IMG/VR virus record: IMGVR_UViG_3300032313_001394
Location: 62,001 to 126,000 of that record
Reading direction: 5' to 3' (one strand)
DNA length: 64,000 nt
Source of the DNA: a virus
Shown here: positions 38,921 through 47,420 of the stretch, one piece after another
Layout: every line of letters begins with the position of its first letter
Position numbering within the stretch: the first letter of the stretch is position 1
Program-made: the position numbers and the translations under genes
The notes under the pieces: model-generated
The model's input: the letters and a program-made list of their open reading frames with translations, nothing else
Databases searched by the model: none
Told to the model about the DNA's origin: nothing

Positions 38921-40355
38921 TTTCTGCTACTGGATGTTTTAAATAATTTTCTTCTAAATCTTCAATTTTATAAAAATCAAATGCTGATCTTGGAGTCCAT
39001 TTTTTAAATGTTTCTTCAAATCCTTCTATAACATTTTCACACATTTTACGAGCAGACATCATTGATTCGTCTGATGTAACCCATTCACGAGCTGTATCTC
39101 CTAATTTATTATATTCATTAGCATCTTCCATTTTTAAAGTATATGCTGATGCTAATTGATTAGCTACATCTCTAAAATCACATCTATCATCAAAGATATA
39201 AGGTGTTGGAGGAGAACCAATTAATGAAACATTACTTGGAAAGACAGGAAATGCAAATTTACCATGTTTTTTATATTTACCTAAATGGTTTGAACCAAAT
39301 GCTTCTGTAAATTTAATCCACTCACCATTCTCATCTTCAAAACGCATTTGATCTTGCATTCCACCTGTTACATTAGCAAGTATTGGAGTACCTGCCATCA
39401 TTGATTCAGTTAATGCTAAACCCCACCCTTCATTAGATGAAATCAAACAAGTAATATCAGCTAAATTATAATACTTATTTAACACATCCGGTGCTACTTT
39501 CTGATTTGAAAAATAGATATTATTTTGTTTTTTACCAAATAACATTTCAACTACTTTATTTAAATCAGTACCATTATCATCTACTGGATCTGTATGTAGA
39601 ATTAAACTACATTTATCAGCTTGTTGTTTAGGTAATGTATCAATAAATGTTTTAAATGCTAAAATTAAATCTGATGTTGATTTACGTCTTAGATTACGAG
39701 CGTTATAAAATACTATAAAATCTTTATCTTGATTCTTTAATACTTGACTTTTAAATTCTTTAAAATCATCAGTTGTTTTATCTAATGGATAAAACGTTTT
39801 CTCATTAATCCCGTGAGGAACATATTTGATAGTTTTATTTTTAGCTTTATCACCCAAAACAACCCTATTAATGTTTTCAGTTTGTTTTGAAATCGCTAAT
39901 AATGTATCACACGATTCATAAAATGTTTTATTGTAAAGTGGATAAGGTAAATCATCCCAGATATTTAAATAAACAATTGGAACTAATTGTCTAATTTCAC
40001 GCTCATGTTGCCATAACCAAACCCAATAACGTGGATCAGTAAATAACATGATTGCATCTGGTTTTTCAATTTGGATAATTTGACGAACAAATTCAATAGA
40101 ACCATAACCATCTGTAGGATAAACAGTTACTGATGCATCTTCAATACCAGCTAATTTGTTAGTATCAGATGAAACATCAATTCGTTGTCCTTTTTCTGGA
40201 TGATCAATAGCACCTCCAATGTTAACCCAATTATATTGATGAGAGGTACCGATAACGATTTCTTTAGACATAGTAGCTATACCTGAGGTAAATCTGATAT
40301 CATCACCCATTAATAGAATTTTTTTCCTTTGTTCTTTAGGAATGTAATTTGACAT
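38913..40355 (-). CDS. GT-B glycosyltransferase (family 4 type)
   Basis: 480 residues. ILLMGDDIRFTSGIATMSKE near the start, FYNARNLRRKSTSDLILAF, and LADITCLISSNEGWGLALTE, the donor site with the E-G-x-G-L-x-x-x-E motif. It ends 7 nt beyond the start of the next GT4. First gene of the first glycan island after a short RHH gene. Confidence 0.8.
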   Translation of the reverse strand: MSNYIPKEQRKKILLMGDDIRFTSGIATMSKEIVIGTSHQYNWVNIGGAIDHPEKGQRIDVSSDTNKLAGIEDASVTVYPTDGYGSIEFVRQIIQIEKPDAIMLFTDPRYWVWLWQHEREIRQLVPIVYLNIWDDLPYPLYNKTFYESCDTLLAISKQTENINRVVLGDKAKNKTIKYVPHGINEKTFYPLDKTTDDFKEFKSQVLKNQDKDFIVFYNARNLRRKSTSDLILAFKTFIDTLPKQQADKCSLILHTDPVDDNGTDLNKVVEMLFGKKQNNIYFSNQKVAPDVLNKYYNLADITCLISSNEGWGLALTESMMAGTPILANVTGGMQDQMRFEDENGEWIKFTEAFGSNHLGKYKKHGKFAFPVFPSNVSLIGSPPTPYIFDDRCDFRDVANQLASAYTLKMEDANEYNKLGDTAREWVTSDESMMSARKMCENVIEGFEETFKKWTPRSAFDFYKIEDLEENYLKHPVAENE

Positions 40356-40371
40356 AACTTATTTTTTAAAT

Positions 40372-40572
40372 TTATAAACTTCCAGACATTACTAGAGCAT
40401 TATGATTATGAATTTGGTTTCTAAATTCATCACTATTTAAATAAAGATGCATTGCTCTATTTACTAGTTTTTGAAAAAGAAATTTATTCTTAATCGATGC
40501 CATTTTAAATTCTTCGAAAATATCTCCGTGTACCTTTACACTTGTTAATATTAAATCTTTATTTTTTCCCAT
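40372..40572 (-). CDS. Ribbon-helix-helix-like small DNA-binding protein
   Basis: 66 residues. LILTSVKVHGDIFEEFKMAS followed by FLFQKLVNRAMHLYLN fits strand-helix-helix of the RHH/CopG fold. Could regulate the glycan island that starts 16 nt downstream. A 16-mer shared with another gene's 5' side (40591-40606) lies just upstream. Confidence 0.55.
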   Translation of the reverse strand: MGKNKDLILTSVKVHGDIFEEFKMASIKNKFLFQKLVNRAMHLYLNSDEFRNQIHNHNALVMSGSL

Positions 40573-40607
40573 AGTGATATATTTTTATATTCGTATATAA
40601 ATATATG

Positions 40608-41564
40608 CTAAGATATGAGAGACAAATCTTTATCACAAAGTTCTTTACTGTCTTTAAAAGGGCACCATTGACATGATTCTTTAGATACATTTTTAATAAA
40701 ATTACCTTGTTTGTAACTTCCATCAGAATTAAAAGCACTCTCAATAAATAACTCAATATGATTAACTGCTTTATTTCGTTTACCTTTACCTGATGCGGGT
40801 TCAACAATTTGGATACGTTTTTGAGGAAAATCTAAATTTTCATACAACTTACGTTTTACAACAAAGAATTCAACATCTATATTTTCAGGATCGATTCCGT
40901 ATTGACGAGCAAAGAATTCTTTATAAATAATAATTTGCTGCATTTTAGTTTCGTCTTTCTTCTCTTTATCCTTCCATCCCATCTTAGATGTTTTAATATC
41001 AAATATTTTTATTTTATTTGTATTTTCATTATATAAAACAAAATCGATATAACCTTTTAAATATATATTTGGATATTTAGGATTAATTTTTTGTACTAAT
41101 GGCATTTCAATACCTACCAAATCCCACTTACGGGTACCAAAATATTCTGATTTATTCTTTTTGAAGTAATCTAAAATAGCTAATCCATCTTCATAATACT
41201 CTCTCATTTCTAAAGCAGATGAGAAATGGATTCCATTATTACTGTTTAATGTTTTTTTATACTCTTCAGAAAATGCATTTTGAAAGAAACCTTCAATATC
41301 TACTCTATCAGCAGCCGCTCCTGATTCATCAAACATTGTTTGAATATAATGTTGCATTGCTACGTGTACTGCAGTTCCGAAAACAGCAGCCATAGATGCT
41401 TGATATTTTTGTCTTCCATCCCTGTATTCTAAAGCCCAACGATGAGGACATTTCGAATATATTGAAAATTGAGAATATGAAATAGTTTTATCAAACTGAT
41501 AATTTATTTCCTTTATTGGTCTTTTTTGTATTTCTCTTACTAGGAGTGGAGTCGTTTTGGCCAT
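40608..41564 (-). CDS. PD-(D/E)XK nuclease with Fe-S-type cysteines (RecB/Cas4-like)
   Basis: 318 residues. YSQFSIYSKCPHRWALEYRD (30-49), GTAVHVAM (63-70), GYIDFVLYN (171-179), FDIKTSK (188-194, the DxK of the active site) and QIIIYK follow the RecB-type nuclease. Cys39 with Cys298, Cys301 and Cys310 (ESCQWCPF...ELC) match the AddB/Cas4 iron-sulfur cluster. In T4-like marine phages this type is a recombination exonuclease. Overlaps the clamp-loader gene by 74 nt. Confidence 0.8.
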   Translation of the reverse strand: MAKTTPLLVREIQKRPIKEINYQFDKTISYSQFSIYSKCPHRWALEYRDGRQKYQASMAAVFGTAVHVAMQHYIQTMFDESGAAADRVDIEGFFQNAFSEEYKKTLNSNNGIHFSSALEMREYYEDGLAILDYFKKNKSEYFGTRKWDLVGIEMPLVQKINPKYPNIYLKGYIDFVLYNENTNKIKIFDIKTSKMGWKDKEKKDETKMQQIIIYKEFFARQYGIDPENIDVEFFVVKRKLYENLDFPQKRIQIVEPASGKGKRNKAVNHIELFIESAFNSDGSYKQGNFIKNVSKESCQWCPFKDSKELCDKDLSLIS

Positions 41565-41937
41565 AACTGTTTAATATGTCTTTAAATTGATCGTTGCTTA
41601 ATAAAGCAAGATAATCATTTGCTTCTCGTTGCGACACTTGTAATAATAAAGATAACTTAGAAACTTTGTCTTTGTCAATTTTATTAGAAGCTGCTTTAGT
41701 ATATTTGAAATACTTTTTAGATTTAGGTAATAATGATAAATAAATATTATATACTTGTTCTGCATTTAAATCAGGAATGGCTTGCACTTCATTTACTAAA
41801 ATACAATACTCAGAACTCATAGATAAGTACCTATGTAGCATATAAACATTAATACTTTTAATTTCAGTATCAGTTAATTTGCTATAAGGTACTTTATCGT
41901 ATGATAAGTAATTTAATAATTTAAAAAATTCATTCAT
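41491..41937 (-). CDS. gp62: Clamp loader small subunit, gp62-like
   Basis: 148 residues, usual length for gp62. NEFFKLLNYLSYDKVPYSKL at the start, LLPKSKKYFKYTK in the middle and LLLQVSQREANDYLALLSND near the end match the T4-like clamp loader subunit A pattern. It works with the gp44-like ATPase at 42594 to load the clamp at 46700. The last 74 nt run over the nuclease start. Confidence 0.75.
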   Translation of the reverse strand: MNEFFKLLNYLSYDKVPYSKLTDTEIKSINVYMLHRYLSMSSEYCILVNEVQAIPDLNAEQVYNIYLSLLPKSKKYFKYTKAASNKIDKDKVSKLSLLLQVSQREANDYLALLSNDQFKDILNSYGQNDSTPSKRNTKKTNKGNKLSV

Positions 41938-42215
41938 TATCGAACAATACTAAATGGTGATTTTTTAGGAGTTACATCTTCAACTGATGGTGCTTCATCA
42001 GCGGGTTTTGTTCTAGGTAAAAATTGAGCATTTACATGACCGCATTTAGCACAAGCAAAAACAGGAATAGGCATTACTCCATCTTGTTGAGTTCCGGTAA
42101 TAAAACGTGAAATACCACGTAACATTACTCCTTGATTAAATATGTTACTACTACATTTCTCACATGTAATCTCCGTAGTATCTTCGAGATTAACATTCAT
42201 TTGTTGTTGATTCAT
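41937..42215 (-). CDS. Zinc-ribbon protein
   Basis: 92 residues. ITCEKCSSNIFNQGVMLRGI and VFACAKCGHVNAQFLPR form a two-knuckle zinc ribbon (CxxC x35 CxxC). A matching small ribbon protein occurs in many marine T4-like genomes without known role. Overlaps gp62 by one base. Confidence 0.65.
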   Translation of the reverse strand: MNQQQMNVNLEDTTEITCEKCSSNIFNQGVMLRGISRFITGTQQDGVMPIPVFACAKCGHVNAQFLPRTKPADEAPSVEDVTPKKSPFSIVR

Positions 42216-42216
42216 A

Positions 42217-42594
42217 TTATTTTTTTCTATTATTTTTTATTACTTTTTTTATATATACTCGTTTTTCATTTTTAATTAATTCAGAGTAAAAGAATATAGT
42301 TATTGGAATAATAACAGAGACAACGTTCATTGCTACAAACTTTTGAGTAAATCCAATTTCAAACCAATAAGATAAAATATTAATTGACCATGAAATTAAG
42401 CCAAAGAATATAGCTGTATTTCTTCTACCAGCCATAGTAAAGATGAATATACTAGTTTCTAAAGAAATAGCAAATATCCAAGACATTATTTGTTCAAATA
42501 ATCCACCATTTGATAAAGTATAATATATATAGGATGCGTGGCTGATTTGAGTTAATAATGCAAATAAAATAGTTACTTTAATTAAATTTTTCAT
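42217..42594 (-). CDS. Four-helix membrane protein
   Basis: 125 residues with hydrophobic segments at about 5-25, 32-52, 58-78 and 85-108 and a basic end (RVYIKKVIKNNRKK). Located between clamp-loader subunits, 1 nt from one and overlapping the other by one base. Unknown function; possibly tethers replication to the membrane. Confidence 0.6.
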   Translation of the reverse strand: MKNLIKVTILFALLTQISHASYIYYTLSNGGLFEQIMSWIFAISLETSIFIFTMAGRRNTAIFFGLISWSINILSYWFEIGFTQKFVAMNVVSVIIPITIFFYSELIKNEKRVYIKKVIKNNRKK

Positions 42595-43481
42595 TATTTA
42601 ATTATGTTTATGATTGAGGCGATACACGCCATAAAATTGATTTCTTTATCCACGACTGTAGCGTGTTTGAATTGATATTCAGCTAACGTCATTGTAATTA
42701 AGCCATTATCTTTTCCTAATTCATCATATAACGCTCTATACATTGGTTCAAAGTCAGATATGTTATTATCTACTAAGTATTGTCTAACTGATTTGAATGC
42801 GTCTTTACCTTGGATTAACGAAACTACATCTGATATATCGAATTTAGTATCAATTTTAGTAATTACTAATTTGCCATCAATAGTGTGTTGTTGGGTTACA
42901 TTAATAATTTTACGGATATCTGGGTAGTATGGATTAATAATTCCAGCTAATTCAGACGGTTTGTATTCGATGTTTTCTGCATCCAATATACCTGCTAAAT
43001 GACGAGCAATCGATGGTTTAGATAGCGTTTCGATTTTAAACGCCTGGCATCTAGATTGTAATGGTTCAATAATACGCTCAACGTAGTTACATGTTAGAAT
43101 AAAACGTGTTTTAGCAGAAAACGTTTCAATTACATTACGTAATGATGCTTGAGCGTTAATAGTTAAATAATCTGATTCATCTAATATAACTACTTTTAGT
43201 GGTCTGAATGTAGATGTAGAGGCGAATGATTTTACTTTATCACGAATCGTATCAATACCATTTTCATCCGATGCATTAATATACATCATATCACAATCAA
43301 TATTTTGAGTGATTAATTTAGCGAGTGTTGTTTTACCAGTACCTGCTTTACCATATAATAATAAATGAGGAATATCATTTTTAGTAATCCAACTACCGAT
43401 TGTAGTTTTTAATTCTGAATTACCAATATATTGATCTAATGTTTGTGAACGGTACTTTTCAGTCCAAAGAGTATGTTGCAT
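42594..43481 (-). CDS. gp44: Clamp loader large subunit, gp44-like
   Basis: 295 residues. WTEKYRSQTLDQYIGNSELK (6-25), Walker A LLYGKAGTGKTTLAKLI (41-57), Walker B VVILDESDYL (97-106), and the SRC motif LQSRCQAFKIE (141-151) match RFC/gp44 AAA+ clamp-loader ATPases. Opens and loads the gp45-like ring. Confidence 0.9.
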   Translation of the reverse strand: MQHTLWTEKYRSQTLDQYIGNSELKTTIGSWITKNDIPHLLLYGKAGTGKTTLAKLITQNIDCDMMYINASDENGIDTIRDKVKSFASTSTFRPLKVVILDESDYLTINAQASLRNVIETFSAKTRFILTCNYVERIIEPLQSRCQAFKIETLSKPSIARHLAGILDAENIEYKPSELAGIINPYYPDIRKIINVTQQHTIDGKLVITKIDTKFDISDVVSLIQGKDAFKSVRQYLVDNNISDFEPMYRALYDELGKDNGLITMTLAEYQFKHATVVDKEINFMACIASIINIIK

Positions 43482-43483
43482 AA

Positions 43484-43633
43484 TTAATTACCTGGTATAT
43501 TATATTTTTCATGAATATGATTAAGAAATTTTAATTTATCAATCGTATCTTCTAATATAGCGATCTTTTCTTTTAGTAAAGCGTTTTCTTCTAAAGCGCG
43601 TTCTAATTGTAATTTTACTGTCTTTACTGTCAT
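43484..43633 (-). CDS. Small coiled-coil protein (49 aa)
   Basis: Reads MTVKTVKLQLERALEENALL and KEKIAILEDTIDKLKFLNHI: an almost perfect short coiled coil. Starts 16 nt from the tRNA-Met gene end and ends 2 nt before gp44. Unknown function. Confidence 0.5.
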   Translation of the reverse strand: MTVKTVKLQLERALEENALLKEKIAILEDTIDKLKFLNHIHEKYNIPGN

Positions 43634-43648
43634 AACATTTATTTTAAG

Positions 43649-43723
43649 TGGACCAGGTAGGGATCGAACCTACGACCTACTGATTATGAGTCAGTTGCTA
43701 CTAACCTACTGAGCTACAAGTCC
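43649..43723 (-). tRNA. tRNA with CAU anticodon (Met, or Ile if lysidine-modified)
   Basis: Acceptor arms GGACTTG / CTGGTCC (one weak pair), D arm GCTCAGTAGGTTAGTAGC, anticodon arm ACTGA CTCATAA TCAGT with CAT anticodon, T arm GTAGG TTCGATC CCTAC. The loop CTCATAA is as in elongator tRNA-Met. The terminal CCA is not encoded. The gene lies between the coiled-coil gene and other tRNA-like sequence. Confidence 0.9.
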
Positions 43724-43849
43724 AAAATTAGAGGTTTAACACTAGGATTGCCTCCATCCTATCCAACCAACGATTTGGCCCAATTCCTAAGCGAGCAGAT
43801 CTTACGGTATGCCGGTGGTGTCTTCGATCTAGTCGCGCACTAGCGTCTG
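43724..43849 (-). ncRNA. Structured non-coding stretch, unassigned
   Basis: 126 nt without a gene. On the minus strand, AGCAGA / TCTGCT closes a domain with hairpin CTAGT-GCGCG-ACTAG and a CGG-CATA-CCG stem; a second hairpin TAGGAT / ATCCTA follows. GC content is clearly above the genome. It lies within a tRNA cluster but has no T-loop. It could be a processed leader, a decayed tRNA or a phage RNA. Confidence 0.4.
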
Positions 43850-43991
43850 CTGTAGTGGGTGGAGTCGAACCACCAAGAGGCAATTAGGTTAAGGACATTG
43901 CTAGCTTGTGGTCAACCCATTATCCTTACTTTATTTTGTTATCCTCGCCCCCGAGACAGGAGGGTGCGTCTGCCAATTTCGCCACGCTACA
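43850..43991 (-). tRNA. Leu-type tRNA-like gene with oversized core (142 nt)
   Basis: 5' end TGTAGCG with leucine-type D arm GCGAAATTGGCAGACGC; 3' end GGTGG TTCGACT CCACC plus CACTACA closing the acceptor (one C-A mismatch). Next to the D arm, CCCTC-CTGTCTC-GGGGG could be the anticodon arm, but would read GTC, not a Leu anticodon. About 70 nt, with an inner stem GTAAGGA / TCCTTAAC, separate this from the T arm. This is too long for a variable arm and too short for a group I intron. Confidence 0.5.
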
Positions 43992-43996
43992 ATCTT

Positions 43997-44431
43997 TTAC
44001 TCTAAATCTAATTCTAATTGATTAGCCGTATAATTTACAGTACTTCCACTTACATGCCCATATGCGGTTGAAGTTGTTGTTAAAGTAAATGGTGGTTGCG
44101 CTCTTGTTACACTTAAATTCTGTATGAAATCATCTGTTACAATAACACCACTACCACTAGTAGTACCACTACCATAAGTTACTTTAGTGTCTGTTTTACC
44201 TGCTTTATATGGATTTACATAATGTGGGCGTTGCCAATTTGGTGCAGTATCAGGAACAACCCATCCACCTTCACCAATAGGTGAACCAAAATCAGGACAG
44301 TCTTTAATTTTATCCAATTCCGAAACAATGGTTTCCCATTGCTTCGGTGTTGGTCCTTCTTCATTAACTGCTTTAACAAAACCTTTAAGCCAATAAATAA
44401 ATTGCTCCTTATTCATACATTCCTGGTCCAT
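43997..44431 (-). CDS. Hypothetical protein overlapping groEL end
   Basis: 144 residues; an internal start at 44416 (MNKEQFIYWLKGFVKAVNEE) is equally likely and is the pattern seen in other phage proteins. The N-terminus is helical, the C-terminal half Gly/Ser/Thr-rich strands. It overlaps the groEL 3' end by up to 23 nt. The N-terminal MNKEQFIYWLKGF helix is familiar from phage hypothetical proteins, with no known role. Confidence 0.55.
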   Translation of the reverse strand: MDQECMNKEQFIYWLKGFVKAVNEEGPTPKQWETIVSELDKIKDCPDFGSPIGEGGWVVPDTAPNWQRPHYVNPYKAGKTDTKVTYGSGTTSGSGVIVTDDFIQNLSVTRAQPPFTLTTTSTAYGHVSGSTVNYTANQLELDLE

Positions 44432-46043
44432 AATTCATTGCTGAATTATCATTTTTTTCTTTTTCAGGCTCTTCATATACAATTGCCTCTGTAATAAGTA
44501 TTGTACCTGCAACTGATACTGCATTCTCTAATGCTAAACGAGTAACTTTTGTTGGATCAATAATACCGTTTTCAACTAAATTAACAATTGATTTTGATTT
44601 TAAATCATAACCATTTGTTGTTTCAGATAATACAACTGAATTAGCTAACATCCATGTTTCTGTTTCTTCGTACCCAGCATTAGTTAGAATTTTAATAAAT
44701 GGGGCTAAACAGGCTTTACGAACAATTTGACGACCTAATTCTAAGTTTGCTGTTTCGTATTCTGTATCTAATTTTTTACGAGCATGTAATAATGCTGATC
44801 CACCTCCTGCTACAATACCTTCTTGTAAAGCTGCTTTAGTTGCATGTAATGCATCATCAACCCGATCCTTTTTCTCTTTCATTTCAACCTCAGTTGGAGC
44901 ACCGATATTGATAATTGCTACTCCACCTGTTAATTTACCTAAACGTTCTTGTAATTTTTCACGTTCAAAGAATGAAGTTGCTTTATCGATTTGAGATTTT
45001 AATTCTTCAATACGAGACTCAATTGATTCTTTTCCACCTTTACCATCTACAATTGTAGTTGTTTCTTTAGCTACTGTAACTAAACGAGCAGTTCCTAACC
45101 AATCTGAATTAAATTTATCTAAACGCATTCCTTTTTCAGGCGATACTACTGTTCCACCTGTTAAAACAGCAATATCTTCTAAGATATGTAAACGACGATC
45201 TCCAAAATCAGGTGCTTTAACAGCACATACTTTTAAAATCTGTCTCATTTTATTTACTAATAAAGTAGATAAAGCTTCACCATCAATATCTTCTGCAATA
45301 ATCAATAATGGAGAACTTGCTTGTGAACAACCTTCAAGTAATGGTAATAAATCTTTAACGGCAGTTAAACGACCATTAAAAATTAAAATTTTAGGATCGT
45401 TCAATGTACAAGTCATAGCATCATTATTTGTAACGAAATACATCGACTTATAACCTTTATCAAACTGAATACCTTCAACAATATCTAAACTAGTTTCACC
45501 AATTTTACTTTCTTCAACAGTTACTACCCCATCAGCACCTACTGCTTTCATTGCTTCAGAAATTAATGTACCAATTTCTTTATCACCATTTGCTGAAATA
45601 ACAGCTACTTGATGAATTTGATCATCTGAAGTAATATCTTGTGATATTTCTTTTAGATTATCGATAACTTCTTTAGCTGCTTTTTCAATACCACGTTTTA
45701 CTTCTACTGCATTTGAACCAGCTTTAATAGCATTAAAACCATATTCAACCATCTCAGAGGCAAGTAAAGTAGTAGTTGTAGTACCGTCACCAGCTAAGTC
45801 AGCTGTTTTAATTGCTGCTTGTTTTAAAATTTGAGCACCAACATTCTCGATTGGATCTTTTAATGAGATAGATTTTGCAACCGTAACTCCATCTTTTGTT
45901 GATGTTGGATTACCACCTTGGTTTTCAATAATTACATTACGACCATTTGGTCCTAATGTAGCCGTAACTGCGTCAGATAATTTTTTGACACCTTTTAATA
46001 AGCTGGTCTTTGCTTCTTGATTAAATACAATCTGTTTATTCAT
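44409..46043 (-). CDS. groEL: GroEL-like chaperonin
   Basis: 544 residues, full length. TATLGPNGRNVIIE (27-40), DGVTVAKSI (51-59) and AGDGTTTTTLLA (84-95) are the ATP-binding motifs; DGVVTVEESK and LQEGIVAGGGSALL further on are also intact. The C-terminus ends NSAMNYGPGMYE rather than the Gly-Gly-Met repeat of host GroEL. Start overlaps the GroES stop by 8 nt, so the two are made together. Probably folds phage capsid proteins. Confidence 0.95.
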   Translation of the reverse strand: MNKQIVFNQEAKTSLLKGVKKLSDAVTATLGPNGRNVIIENQGGNPTSTKDGVTVAKSISLKDPIENVGAQILKQAAIKTADLAGDGTTTTTLLASEMVEYGFNAIKAGSNAVEVKRGIEKAAKEVIDNLKEISQDITSDDQIHQVAVISANGDKEIGTLISEAMKAVGADGVVTVEESKIGETSLDIVEGIQFDKGYKSMYFVTNNDAMTCTLNDPKILIFNGRLTAVKDLLPLLEGCSQASSPLLIIAEDIDGEALSTLLVNKMRQILKVCAVKAPDFGDRRLHILEDIAVLTGGTVVSPEKGMRLDKFNSDWLGTARLVTVAKETTTIVDGKGGKESIESRIEELKSQIDKATSFFEREKLQERLGKLTGGVAIINIGAPTEVEMKEKKDRVDDALHATKAALQEGIVAGGGSALLHARKKLDTEYETANLELGRQIVRKACLAPFIKILTNAGYEETETWMLANSVVLSETTNGYDLKSKSIVNLVENGIIDPTKVTRLALENAVSVAGTILITEAIVYEEPEKEKNDNSAMNYGPGMYE

Positions 46044-46332
46044 TTTCGTTTGGAATTAAAGCTAAAACATTTCTTTCACCTGTCACTAGATATTCTACCC
46101 CATCATATTCTACTCGTACAGGGCCAATTTTAGGTAGAACTACTTTATCGCCTATTTTAAATGATGTAGGAATTAATACTCCATTATCATTAGTGCGACC
46201 TGGTCCTACATCTACAATAATTCCGATGTGAGGCATTTCTTTACCCATATCTGGGATGACAATAGAACCGTACATTTTATCTTCGGTATCTTCTTGTTTA
46301 ATTACAATGTTATCAAATACTGCTTTGATCAT
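46036..46332 (-). CDS. groES: GroES-like co-chaperonin
   Basis: 98 residues. FDNIVIKQEDTEDKMYGSIV at the start, IGIIVDVGPGR (about 36-46), FKIGDKVVLPKIGPVRVEYD and an end VLALI match the GroES ring fold; the mobile loop (KMYGSIVIPDMGKEMP) is short. Upstream of groEL by an 8 nt overlap, forming a two-gene chaperonin operon. Confidence 0.9.
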   Translation of the reverse strand: MIKAVFDNIVIKQEDTEDKMYGSIVIPDMGKEMPHIGIIVDVGPGRTNDNGVLIPTSFKIGDKVVLPKIGPVRVEYDGVEYLVTGERNVLALIPNENE

Positions 46333-46625
46333 AATGATAATAAATTTTTAATTTGAGTTTTAGTATCAGAATATTCATTAATAAATTCATTTAATGAATA
46401 ATTTTGTTTTTTACTTGCGATTTGGTATTGAATAATTTTATTTACAGCAGATGATAATTCGGTAAAACTACCCATAAACCCACTTGTAGGTTTAGTTGAA
46501 TCTACTACTGTGTAGCTGTATTCATCTACCTGAATTTCATATGGTGCAATTAATGCATCAGAAATAATGGATTGTGATTTTGTTTGGCCCTTAACACGAC
46601 CAAATGTTCTTTTTTCTTCCGACAT
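46329..46625 (-). CDS. Hypothetical protein leading chaperonin operon
   Basis: 98 residues, polar; VKGQTKSQSIISDALIAPYE and SYTVVDSTKPTSGFMGSF. Overlaps groES by 4 nt, so cotranscribed. No family recognised. Confidence 0.55.
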   Translation of the reverse strand: MSEEKRTFGRVKGQTKSQSIISDALIAPYEIQVDEYSYTVVDSTKPTSGFMGSFTELSSAVNKIIQYQIASKKQNYSLNEFINEYSDTKTQIKNLLSL

Positions 46626-46645
46626 AACTTTTATTTTATTTTGTA

Positions 46646-46665
46646 CTAATAATATAACTAAGAAA
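46646..46665 (-). promoter_or_regulatory. Promoter-like element, variant
   Basis: Minus-strand TTTCTTAGTTATATTATTAG, 21 nt before the gene leading the chaperonin operon. Confidence 0.5.
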
Positions 46666-46699
46666 ATTATGATTTCCTACTTTATATATATAAATATAC

Positions 46700-47416
46700 C
46701 TAAGTTTGAGAAGCCATAATAAAGTATTGAGAAATTACATCACCTTCAGAAAACATTAAATGCATTAATCCATCTCCATTTACTTTCATTTCAGCATTAT
46801 CAAAGTTTTTATTAGTTGCTAATATTTCTTTTAATACATCTGATGGAAATAATAATGAAGTAAATGGAAATCCTTCAGTTACTGCCGGTATATTAAATTC
46901 TAATTTATTAGCATATCCTGATGGATCACCTAATATAATACGAGCAGTATTAGTTTGTGGTTCTAATGTGAATGTTTTAATATCGGATCCCAATGCTTTT
47001 TTACAATCAATAAATCGAGTAACGAAATCAGGTTCCATAACATATGTTAACTGATAATCAATATCTATAACATTAGGTGTTTTGGGAATTAATGAAATAT
47101 CAGATAATGAAAACATCATTTTATACTGATTATCTTCAATTAGTAATTTTTCTACAATATTAGATGTAACTTTATACTGAATATCAATATTAGTATCTAA
47201 AATATTTAGTAGTTTTAATAATGGAGATGTTTCAAATATACCAAATTCAGCATCAGGTAATTCAATTGGTAATGCAATTTCACCTACTACATCACGATTA
47301 GTTGTAGAAAATGGAATAACTAATACATTGTTTTTAATGTTGAACTTGACTGCTTCAGTCAGTCCATTCAGATAATATTTTTCAATACTATCTACTAATT
47401 TACGTTTATCGATCAT
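46700..47416 (-). CDS. gp45: Sliding clamp, gp45-like
   Basis: 238 residues. Two-domain clamp layout with repeated strand-helix-strand units; MIDKRKLVDSIEKYYLNGLT, the Phe/Leu-rich interdomain region (VMEPDFVTRFIDCKKALGSD) and FPSDVLKEILATNKNFDNAE fit the T4-like gp45 family. It is processivity ring for the polymerase and, with gp55, a late transcription activator. Starts 5 nt after its promoter-like element. Confidence 0.8.
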   Translation of the reverse strand: MIDKRKLVDSIEKYYLNGLTEAVKFNIKNNVLVIPFSTTNRDVVGEIALPIELPDAEFGIFETSPLLKLLNILDTNIDIQYKVTSNIVEKLLIEDNQYKMMFSLSDISLIPKTPNVIDIDYQLTYVMEPDFVTRFIDCKKALGSDIKTFTLEPQTNTARIILGDPSGYANKLEFNIPAVTEGFPFTSLLFPSDVLKEILATNKNFDNAEMKVNGDGLMHLMFSEGDVISQYFIMASQT

Positions 47417-47420
47417 AACC

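Noticed and set aside
40559-40807. Second minus-strand frame over the nuclease C-terminus
   Set aside because: Overlaps the Fe-S cysteine region of the PD-(D/E)XK gene in another frame; no domain and poor composition.
43724-43991. tmRNA or group I intron in the tRNA cluster
   Set aside because: No tag-peptide-like frame or tmRNA 5' signature, and at about 70 nt the insert is too small for a group I intron core.
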